This document shows positions 10,660-18,979 of a stretch of DNA of 61,987 nt, piece after piece. Origin of the DNA: Mesostigma viride (taxonomy: Eukaryota > Streptophyta > Mesostigmatophyceae > Mesostigmatales > Mesostigmataceae); assembly GCA_009746045.1 (NCBI GenBank), contig RPFO01001188.1:64001-125987 (forward strand), in the 5' to 3' direction. How positions within the stretch are numbered: position 1 is the first letter of the stretch; the number at the start of each line of letters is the position of its first letter. The notes below the pieces were generated by a model. The model saw only the letters and a program-made list of their open reading frames with translations, did not search any database and was not told the origin of the DNA. The position numbers and the translations under genes were made by a program.

Positions 10660-11480
10660 CATCCTTTGGTGACGATGGGCCAGGATTTGGTTCTACCCCT
10701 TCTTCCGTGACGTTGCGCACCCAATCTCCTTTTAGTTTCCTCGCGGTGTTGCACCGGTTCACCTTGTCACAAGCATGGAAAGGGCAGCTTTCATACAGAC
10801 ATCCATTGTTGATCTCGATGAGGTAGGTGAAATAGTGCCGGAACCTTTTTGCCGTTGGGGCAAACGATCGGGCCGGAACACTATTTTGCCCGGATTCACC
10901 ACTTCCGAGCACCCAAGTTAATTCGGCCGAATTAACTTGGGTGCTCGGAAGTGGTGAATCCGGGCAAAATAGTGTTCCGGCCCGATTTGCCCCAACGGCA
11001 AAAAGGTTCCGGCACTATTTCACCTAACTAAAACCTGTGCACCTTGGAGGTCAGGGGTTCGAAACCTGCCAGAGACAGTTCCGACGCAATATCATTTGCG
11101 TGCACTAGCCTAGGCGGTTGTCTCCAGGTCTATTCGACTCCCCCTCCACGGGGCCAGGTTTTAGTTAGGTGAAATAGTGCCGGAACCTTTTTGCCGTTGG
11201 GGCAAATCGGGCCGGAACACTATTTTGCCCGGATTCACCACTTCCGAGCACCCAAGTTAATGCGGCCGAATCAACTTGGGTGCTCGGAAGTGGTGAATCC
11301 GGGCACAATAGTGTTCCGGCCCGATTTGCCCCAACGGCAAAAAGGTTCCGGCACTATTTCACCTAACTCGATGCCTAGTCGTTTAGCCCTGCGCTGTTGG
11401 ACAATGGTTCGTAGGCGATGTTGAAGAAGGGACTTGGCATCGCTTGTCATAGCCGGAGGGGCTTCCTGCAGTAGACACAC
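10660..11480 (-). CDS. Exon with a 2A-like motif, split by a palindrome-ended element
   Basis: Minus-strand coding runs from an ATG at 11480 to a GTAAGG donor at 10659. Dropping the insertion at 10821-11368 with one copy of its 5-bp duplication rejoins the two halves in frame. The joined exon has a basic N-terminal stretch, a cysteine/histidine cluster (C-x4-C-x3-H-x-C-x5-C) and then G-V-E-P-N-P-G-P at 10699-10676. That ending matches the 2A-like ribosome-skipping core D-V/I-E-x-N-P-G-P except for the first residue. 2A-like peptides are known from non-LTR elements and some gene families. The downstream exon was not identified. The piggyBac element sits only a few bases upstream of the ATG. 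Confidence 0.45.
10821..11368. mobile_element. Short element with two terminal palindromes and 5-bp target duplication (element Y)
   Basis: Palindromes of 209 bp (10821-11029) and 206 bp (11163-11368) flank a 133-bp core. They share the AGTTAGGT start and a GGAACCTTTTTGCC block with element X but differ elsewhere. CGATG at 10816-10820 and 11369-11373 is the target duplication. The core carries GGGGTTCGAAACC (about 11054), a B-box-like T-arm sequence, and a degenerate one in the opposite direction near the right palindrome. It interrupts the exon with the 2A-like motif, and the empty site restores that reading frame. Confidence 0.75.
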
Positions 11481-11488
11481 ATCATTAA

Positions 11489-14400
11489 CCCTTAAATGGT
11501 GTCAACTGGAACCACCGAAACGGACTGAGTTTGGGTATCTTTGTGCGCCTGGCAGTAACTAGCCAAATAACATTTTCTGGCCCACCCTTGGAACCAAGCA
11601 TGCTTTTATATCAAATAATGTTTGGGAAATTTGGTTGGTCACATATCTATGCCCTACACCTGCTATAAATAGCACCCCCCTCAGGGGGGTACAGCGCACA
11701 TGGGGTTCGAGACACATATATTGCATTATGGACCATTTATTCAAATCTGCTGGCCCTGGCCCTTTGAAGGGATCGAGTTAAAATTATTCACAGGCATGCC
11801 ATCAATGCATTCACAACATGAAATGTCACAAAACTGTGAACGCTACTAACCAAATGGCCCAAGGCAGCTGGCACCGTTATAACGGTGCCAGCTGACAGGG
11901 GTTAATATGGTAGCATAACAACACAAAACAGGATGCCAAATGGCATAAAATAGCAAGGGATGCCCAAATGGGCATAAAACACCATAATCATGCAATAAAA
12001 CAAGAGACCATGCCATATAACACATGCCAACATGCCGCAAGCTAGGGGCCAAAATGTCACTAGCGCACGCGTGGTAGCGCATGACTACCCAAGGGTGTAG
12101 TAGCTAACTGTCAAGGCTACCTGGCTATGTGCCAAACTAAGTCAGATTGTGCCTCTGGATGCGCAGAAACTGCCTCCTACGAGGCCCTGTCAGCTGGGTG
12201 CCAGCTGCCAGCGCACGGGTCGTGCGGCCATTGGCCTCAGCCCACGCGCGGCCAGCCGGGCTGCGGGCTGACAGGGGCTGCATGGCACGCTGGCGGCGGT
12301 CGTCGCCGTCGAGGCCAGCCAGTGGCCCTGCGTGGAACACGTTCCAGCACGCGCCCATGCACAGTGCCTGGTCGCAGTCCTTGCACCAGAAGTTGGTGCG
12401 CTTGCGCTCGGGGATCGTGGCGCACACCACACACTGCGCCGCCTCCGTCCACGAGATGCGCTCGGGCACGAGGTGGGTGCCGCTGAACCGCCCGTCCAGC
12501 CCAGGCTGGTGGGCCTCCGCGATGCGGTCGATGTCCAGCCGGGCGCCATGCCACTGATTGTTCACCAGCTGCTGTGAGAGCAAGCTTAGGAACCCCACGT
12601 GGGAGAGGCAGTCAGGGCGGTTGGCGCGGGTGAGAGTCTGCAGGATGTAGGCGTTGCCGACCGCGTTGGCCAGGTGCCCTGTGGCGACCCGGTGCCACCA
12701 CACCCGCGAGACAAGGGCCTTCTGCAGGTCGTAGTTGCTGGCGAGCTGGTCAAACTTGTCCACTGCCTTGTAGCAGCTCCAGTACGCAGGAATGAGCGAG
12801 GGGGCAGTGACCTGGCATGACGCGCTCGTCGCGGCCGCCATGGCGGCTGACCATCTCCTCCTCAAGGGGGATGCCCTTGGCCAGCACCCACACGAGCTTG
12901 CGGTCCTGCCACGCGCACAGGGTCAGCCCATCACGGTTGACAGCCCATGCGTAGTCCCCCTGGACTGGCCTGCGGGGCATGCGGCGCTTGACCTCGGCGA
13001 CGGGGATGCCACGGCGGTTGGGGAGCACCGTGCCCACCACACGGTGGCCCATGCGGTGGCACGTCTCAATCACCTCGCGCCCGGTGTAGAACCGGTCCAT
13101 GGCCATGTTGACCCCGTGTGGCAGCGTGCTGGCGAGCTCACTCACCACGTGAAAGGTATGGTTGACCTGGGGCAGCTTGTCGTACGTGTTGGCATGGTAG
13201 AGGTTGCCGGTGGGCCAGTCGTTCAGGCAATACTGCTTCACGTGGAAGGGGGCAGGCTTGCTCGGGTTGAAGCACCTTATCGGGCACAGCTTGTGCCTGG
13301 ATGCGATGCTCCTCTCGTCGATGGCGGCCGCGCTGCCTGGGATGAAGTACTTCTTGTAGGCCACGTTCAAGATGTCCTCCAGCCACAAGAACTGCCACAG
13401 TCGCCACTCGCGTGTCTGCGTGTTGGCGGGGCGCTGGGCAGAGTCCCGGAAGTGTAGGAAGCGTGTAATTTGCTGAAAGCGCTGCCAGGGCATCACGTGC
13501 TGCAGGTTGGCAGCATGAGCAGCACCAAGTGGCTGGCCAGAAAAATAATCAGACCGGGCAGGCATGGCCACGAGTGACATGGTCAAGAGGAGGCCCAGCC
13601 ACCTGCCCAGCCGTCGTTCATGGAAAGAGGCGACCACTACCGTGCCCCAGCAGATGCCGTGCGCTGCTTCTCCTCGGCATAGCGGTTTGTCTCCTTGACA
13701 ATCCGCTCCAGCACGGGGCCAGGCTGCCAAAACAGCAAGAATAGCTCGAGAGGAGAAAACCTGTAAGGAACCCCCGGGATGTTCTGATACATCGCCTTGC
13801 GCTCACCGTCAACCGGCTCGAAGAATGCCGCGGGCGGGGAAGTGTTGCAGGATCCGGCGTGCCAGTGCCGAACACCCACCCATCGTCGCCATCGTCGCCA
13901 CCATCGGGAGCATCGTCCCCCGCCTCCTCCGCCTCAGCATCGCTGTCAACGAGCTCGGGAACGATGTCGTCATCGACAGAAGAGTCGCTGGCCTCGGAGT
14001 CGGGTTGATCCGGAGGGGGCAGCCGCTGCAGACGCCTGAGTCCTTGCAGCAGGCGCGATGGCTGGAGCCTTCCTCGGGTTGCCTGCATGACGCTTGGCAC
14101 GTTTCTTGACCGGGGAAGTGGAGATATCCTCGCTATCCCCCTCGTCATCCGCCTCGGGCTCCGATGCCGGCTCCGAGGCATCTGGACCGTCACCTGCGCT
14201 CCCACCTTCCTGCCCATCGCTGCCTGCATCCCCTTCCTCCTCTACCTCGTCCTCCGCAGGCCTAGAGGTCTCTCCTACCTTCCTGAGCTGAAAAATCTGC
14301 TCTTTTGTCAACTTATATTTGCATGGATCGTCGACAAATTTGCACCATCCGTGATTTTTATCGCGTGTCACCTCCGCTACATGGCCGTCTAGACGATAAT

Positions 14401-14835
14401 GCGCATGATTCTCACCATATTCTTTCACTGCCCACGGCTCTCCGAAGAAGGCCGGAGGCACTGCCACCTTAAATCCAAGTTTCAGTCGAAATGTGGCCAG
14501 CAGCTGGCCAGTAGGCGACGCCATGTCTGTCGAGGTCAAACGTCGTTTCGTCGTCGTGCACGTCTTTTTGCAAAAAACGCAGATTTTTTTCCCGTCGAAA
14601 GTACCCCAGGACCAGGGTACCCCCCTGGGTTTGCCAGATCAGTACTCCCTGGCCAAGTGTCCAAAGTACGGTCTGAAGTGTTCTACGGAAAGCTGAGATC
14701 TAGATCTTTCAATCCCCCCAGGTTTGACCGTTAAATTATTTTTGGCGCGGCGCCTGCAAGGCGCACAAACTCAGTCCATTAGAGTGGTAGGACTTCGACT
14801 GGTACCACGAAAACGGACTCAGTACCATTTAAGGG
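11489..14835 (-). mobile_element. piggyBac-type DNA transposon, complete ends
   Basis: The ends are CCCTTAAATGGT at 11489-11500 and its exact reverse complement at 14824-14835. TTAA at 11485-11488 and 14836-14839 is the diagnostic piggyBac target duplication. Subterminal sequence is also shared: CGGACTGAGTTTG-like motifs occur inside the left end near 11520 and, inverted, in the last 75 bp of the right end. The 3.35-kb element carries a minus-strand transposase gene. A non-coding 600-bp stretch (11500-12130) lies between its left end and the stop of that gene. The transposase is frame-broken, so the copy is probably non-autonomous now. Confidence 0.88.
12137..14539 (-). pseudogene. piggyBac transposase, several frame breaks
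   Basis: Pieces in successive frames give a full transposase. 14539-13970 is an N-terminal domain with a W-A-V-K-E-Y-G segment followed by an acidic, serine-rich linker. 13879-13637 contains E-T-N-R-Y-A, typical of the start of DDE_Tnp_1_7. 13730-12750 carries I-D-E-R-S (first catalytic Asp) and M-D-R-F-Y-T (second). 12865-12137 carries V-D-K-F-D-Q (third Asp) and a cysteine-rich C-terminal finger with paired C-x2-C motifs, which in this family binds the transposon ends. Reading-frame changes fall near 13970, 13640 and 12820. All catalytic residues remain, so decay is recent, or some breaks are introns or sequence errors. Confidence 0.8.
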
Positions 14836-14892
14836 TTAACAGGGGCACGGAAGAAATTAATGCACGGGCCAAAACGCTGAAAAATTCAACAT

Positions 14893-15897
14893 TCAAACCA
14901 CATCTGGATATTTGAAACAAATCACACACACAAACACAAACTTCAAATGGACTGATGTAGTCGAAATACAAATATGTACAGTGGCACATGTACACACCTT
15001 TTTCACCGTTGGCGACGTCAAATAAGCTCCAGACCGAAATGAAGCTGAAGCCCACTCGGCGTGAAAGCGCAAAAGCCACTGGTTACAGGCCTGCACTTTC
15101 GTCATGGGCGTTGGGGACCCTCTGGGGCAACCCTTGGCGCAACCCTTGGTGCGGCCCTTGGCACAACCCTTGGCACGGCCCTTGACACGGCCCTTGGCAC
15201 AACCCTGGCCTTGACCCTTGGCGCAACCCTTGGCGCGGCCCTTGGCACAACCCTGGCCTTGACCCTTGGCACGGCCCTTGGCACAACCTTGGCCTTGACC
15301 CTTGGCGCAACCCTCGGCGCGGCCCTTGGCACAACCCTGGCCTTGACCCTTGGCACGGCCCTTGGCACGGCCATTGGCACCACCATGGCCTTGACCCTTG
15401 GCGCAACCCTTGGCGCGGCCCTTGGGACAACCGTGGCCTTGACCCTTGGCACGGCCCTTGGCACAACCCTGGCCTTGACCCTTGGCGGAGCCCTTTGCAG
15501 GGCCCTTGCCACAACCGGGCTCGCCTCGACCCTTGCGCTGCATCGGTGCGCGCGGATTGTTTGTTGTGCGTGTACATGAAGCTCGATCGAATTCCGCACG
15601 CAAAGCGGGTGACATGCGCAGCTTAAATACATTTGGGCCCGGTGAGCGGGGGGCGTGGCAGGCGTTACTTGCCATCTGCACACATCCATGTTGTGGTTGC
15701 GTGCGTGGCTGGGGCACCACCCATGGCTGTGGCTGCATGCGACGTGGCTGGGGCTGCATGCCTGGCCGTGGCTGCAGGGGTGGTGCTGGCTTCGGCTGGC
15801 ATGAAGCAGCAGTGGGACATACCATGCTGTTGTAATGCCAGCCACTGTACTGCCTGGAAGAAGGCGATGATGCAAAAACAGATAGATGACAAGACAA
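14893..15897 (-). CDS. Hypothetical 334-residue repeat protein of low complexity
   Basis: An ATG at 15897 opens an uninterrupted frame. Residues about 30-75 are rich in proline and glutamine. Residues about 120-260 are tandem A-K-G-R/Q-G-Q-G-C units that are strongly basic and include regularly spaced cysteines. The last 70 residues look hydrophobic and non-repetitive. Because the repeat unit is a multiple of 3 bases and lacks stops, other frames are open too, so coding is unproven. If real it could be a basic extracellular or nucleic-acid-binding protein; I do not recognise it. Confidence 0.3.
   Translation of the reverse strand: MSCHLSVFASSPSSRQYSGWHYNSMVCPTAASCQPKPAPPLQPRPGMQPQPRRMQPQPWVVPQPRTQPQHGCVQMASNACHAPRSPGPNVFKLRMSPALRAEFDRASCTRTTNNPRAPMQRKGRGEPGCGKGPAKGSAKGQGQGCAKGRAKGQGHGCPKGRAKGCAKGQGHGGANGRAKGRAKGQGQGCAKGRAEGCAKGQGQGCAKGRAKGQGQGCAKGRAKGCAKGQGQGCAKGRVKGRAKGCAKGRTKGCAKGCPRGSPTPMTKVQACNQWLLRFHAEWASASFRSGAYLTSPTVKKVCTCATVHICISTTSVHLKFVFVCVICFKYPDVV
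15110..15500. repeat. GC-rich minisatellite
   Basis: Tandem blocks of the phrase CTTGGCACGGCC, CTTGGCACAACC and CTTGACC alternate in units of 12 bases that combine into 30-54-bp higher-order repeats. It lies inside an open minus-strand frame and also leaves two other minus frames and one plus frame open. Confidence 0.8.
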
Positions 15898-16339
15898 AAT
15901 ATAATGCTATGAAACCATTATAATATGCTACCAACGAATGCATTATAGCTTTATGCATGAGCACAACTTGTACAAGACTTCTGAACTGCATATTATGATA
16001 TCAAGCTCAATCAATACCGCACTAATAGAGGCTCAGGCTTGAAGAATTATTAACGTACAAATTCAGAAGGCGCGTCCCAGACACGGGGAAATAACGGACT
16101 TCAGTGATCAGACCGTCGTCCTGCGTTCACGAACAAGAGGCAAAAAGCATTGTGGTTATACGACATGCAGTAGGAAGTGCTCATGTCGACATGAGCGTTG
16201 AAAGATATATACTCCCACAGACTCTCACGCCCAACAGCCTGAAAAACTGACTTTATGAATATCAATGCCAAGGCACAACCAAATGATCTAGTGATGATTG
16301 GGGTACCATCAATATAATGTTTGGACATTCATACCACCA

Positions 16340-17010
16340 CTGGTTGGGGGTACTACCCCCAACCACGCACTGGTGGCGAGCTAGGAAAAAAAAAACAGAC
16401 GGTATGTATGAATATTTTGAAACCACTCATCCAAATGACTTGCCCATGAACTATTGCAAAGTCCCCCCACATTCTTTTACAAATTAAGCTGCCAGGCTAT
16501 TCACATCGTCAAAATAATCACACTTGTTTGAGTTATTAATTTCCCAGCAAAATGGGTACTTTTTTTAGCCCAAAAAATCCGATCATGAACACATCGAATT
16601 GGGTCATCCACACATTCGAAAGTCCACTGAGTGGGGGGAAACACAACCCCAAAGTTTGAGCTCATTTTGACAAGCGTAGCTCAAGTTATTGATTTTCATG
16701 TTATGCCACCTGGACATGCACAAAAAGAAAAGAGAACTCAGCTAGTGCTGAGCCAAAATGACATGTGTCTTGCCACCCTAGACACTCAAAAACATGCCCA
16801 CTTTGATCACGGAGTGTAAATAGGATGCCAGGCACGTCATACGACCCAACCCTCCATCGGCACAGCCAACCTTGTCAGTGTACCCTTAACACCAAGGCTG
16901 GCAGGACGACATGCCTGAGCACCATATGTGATGCCTATCTTGGGCTAATTGTCATGTGTGTATTTGTGCAAACAACCAACTTGTTCCACCCAACAACTCG
17001 TTAAAACCCC
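16340..17010. repeat. Dispersed repeat related to the core of element Z
   Basis: The order of motifs here matches 4730-5500: GGGGGTACTACCCCC, then GAGTTATTAATTTCCC, a TTTTTTT tract, AAGTCCCAGG/CCCCAAAG-like blocks, and CACCTAGACATG/CACCTGGACATG. Similarity is interrupted and perhaps 65-75% by eye. No terminal palindromes or target duplication were found around this copy. A short imperfect palindrome, GGTTTGGTAAATTTGC with its inverse, lies at 17023-17053. There is no coding sequence. Confidence 0.5.
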
Positions 17011-17240
17011 CAGACACCCGTAGGTTTGGTAAATTTGCATTTACCAAAACCAATTTTTTTTAGATATGCGTTTTTTGGTCTTGAATGACGCATATGGTTA
17101 ATTGGGAAAAACACCAAAACAATGTTCTGACAAAAAATATTTCATGGCTTGTGTCAGAAAATTGACGTGAAGGTGCTTTTCAGGGCATTTTGTGCCAAAT
17201 ATGACATGTCAATTTTTCCTGACTGCAGTTTCGCTCATAC

Positions 17241-17710
17241 AGTTGGTTGGAGACCCATCTAGGGTCCACATGGGTCCTCAGAGATAGAGGATCTTGTACA
17301 GATTACTACAATATACTTTATTGTAGTATTGGGCCAATGGCTGTACTTCACTAGTACTCGCCAATGGGATAACGCCACGTAGAATATATGGGCGTCTCCC
17401 AGGCCTCCACGTCACCGGCTGGTCAAGGGCCGGTGTAGTACTGTCAATAGGACTGAGCCGACTATCGGCCTATCATGTATGCGCATCTGCCTTGGTACCT
17501 CCTAGAGGATTCTAGAAGTATCTAACACGCGGCATGCACTGAACTACACGGAATGCATGTCCACGTAGGATATTCAGCAAGACTGATGAAGGTGCCAAGC
17601 GCAATAGAATATATGCGCAACGAAGACGAATTATGCAGCAACGACAATAACGTAGAAATAAAAACAAACTTTGTTTTATGCTTTCGATTACATCCTTTTT
17701 ATTTGCAACT
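17241..17710 (+). repeat. 5' LTR of the copia element
   Basis: 470 bp, matching 23178-23657. It starts AGTTGGTTGGAG and ends TTTGCAACT. It contains a TATAAAA-poor promoter region, but an inverted pair, ACTACAATAxACTTTATTGTAG-like, lies near 17309. The gag start codon is only 14 bases beyond its end. Confidence 0.8.
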
Positions 17711-17723
17711 TGTATTCATTGCA

Positions 17724-18941
17724 ATGTCTTCGGACGACAATCTTTCAGAGCAGAGGTCTGGCCCTGGTGAGCACGGACCGGCTCAATTTTCTGTCGACCC
17801 TGGCCCAGGCGAGCACAGGGATGACAATAAGAATATGTCCGACCAGCCCCGGGAGGAGGGCTGCGGGCAGGGAAGTACTAGTAGTGACAACCAGCGTGCG
17901 CGTGATAAGGTGCTTCGGCGGGAGACCTTGCTTCAAGAGGCGAAGCTGCTGTCGGCAATCAAGAAATGGGTTCCAGCCCCGCTGGTGCCTGGTGCTATTC
18001 AAGCAGACCGGGATCGCTTTGTAAGCTCTCTTGGGCCGTTTTTCCGCAGGCTCGCGGGCAACCGAGACATCATTCCGGACTGGCTGGAGTTTCTTCGTGG
18101 AACCCCGCTGGGAGACCGCGAGAAAAACCACCCAGAGTGGATTTCGCTGCTGGATAGAGCACAGCGTCTGCGGTGGTCGCCGTTCGAGTTTCTGCGCCGA
18201 GCGAGGGAGACTTTTCTTCGTTCTATCACTGCCAAAACCTGCGACGAGATCGAGGAATTTGTAGATGCAAAGCCGAAGCCCGGGCAGACCATCATCGAGC
18301 ACCTCAACTCTTACTACGACATGCTGGAGAAGCAGGGGCTCCGGTGGCCTGACGAGGCGGTGAATCTCCGATGGATCCAAAACTGTGCTCTGTCCGAATC
18401 CGAGAAGCGGAATTTGGTCGCCAACTGCCGCGGTTACCTGTGCGACACTCACCGATGCAGAGCTCACCTCAAGGAGCTCCTGACGAATCAAACCCGTGTT
18501 TCCAGAGAAGGAGGTGCCGCGGAGGTGCCTCGTGTCGCCATGGTGATGGAGCAGCAACGGGAAATCTTCTGCTACAACTGCGGGCAGCCCGGGCACACAC
18601 GCCGCGCATGTAAGGGTAAGGTTGTCGCTAATTCTGAGTCCTTCCCTCCCTGCACTTTCTGTAATAGGACTAACCATCTGGCTAAGGATTGCTACTTTCG
18701 CAAGTGCAAGTCTTGTGGCAATTCTGGACATGATGCGTCTGCCTGCAGGAGCAAGGCGGGCGCTGGACCCAAGGATACCCAGATGGAGGTCCTCAAGCTG
18801 CTGCAGCAGATCTCCCAAGCCGTCAAGAGCGGTGCCCTTCGTGGTGGCGACGCTTCTCAGCCGCGTGGTGGTGATGCTTCTCAGCCGCGGGGTGGCAATA
18901 CCTCTCGTGGCCGCAAGAGGAAGCAGCAGCAGAAAAACTAG
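17724..18941 (+). CDS. gag: Gag protein of the copia element
   Basis: I chose the ATG at 17724 rather than the in-frame one at 17553, because 17553 lies in the LTR. The 405-residue product has an acidic N-terminal linker and a capsid-like helical middle (about 60-250). It then has three CCHC zinc knuckles beginning near residues 283, 310 and 328, each C-x2-C-x4-H-x4-C, which bind the RNA genome. The C-terminus is a short G-D-A-S-Q-P-R-G repeat with a basic tail. It assembles the virus-like particle. Pol starts 38 bases downstream in a different frame, so pol needs its own translation mechanism or an unspliced/spliced arrangement. Confidence 0.85.
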   Translation: MSSDDNLSEQRSGPGEHGPAQFSVDPGPGEHRDDNKNMSDQPREEGCGQGSTSSDNQRARDKVLRRETLLQEAKLLSAIKKWVPAPLVPGAIQADRDRFVSSLGPFFRRLAGNRDIIPDWLEFLRGTPLGDREKNHPEWISLLDRAQRLRWSPFEFLRRARETFLRSITAKTCDEIEEFVDAKPKPGQTIIEHLNSYYDMLEKQGLRWPDEAVNLRWIQNCALSESEKRNLVANCRGYLCDTHRCRAHLKELLTNQTRVSREGGAAEVPRVAMVMEQQREIFCYNCGQPGHTRRACKGKVVANSESFPPCTFCNRTNHLAKDCYFRKCKSCGNSGHDASACRSKAGAGPKDTQMEVLKLLQQISQAVKSGALRGGDASQPRGGDASQPRGGNTSRGRKRKQQQKN

Positions 18942-18979
18942 ATGATCCTCTCTGTTTATATAACCCCTACAGCGTCCTT

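Noticed and set aside
12147-13457. Plus-strand open frames of 100-220 codons opposite the piggyBac transposase
   Set aside because: They are GC-rich shadows of the minus-strand coding sequence, which has recognisable catalytic motifs.
17745-18818. 357-codon minus-strand frame opposite gag
   Set aside because: Antisense shadow; the plus strand encodes zinc knuckles and capsid-like sequence.
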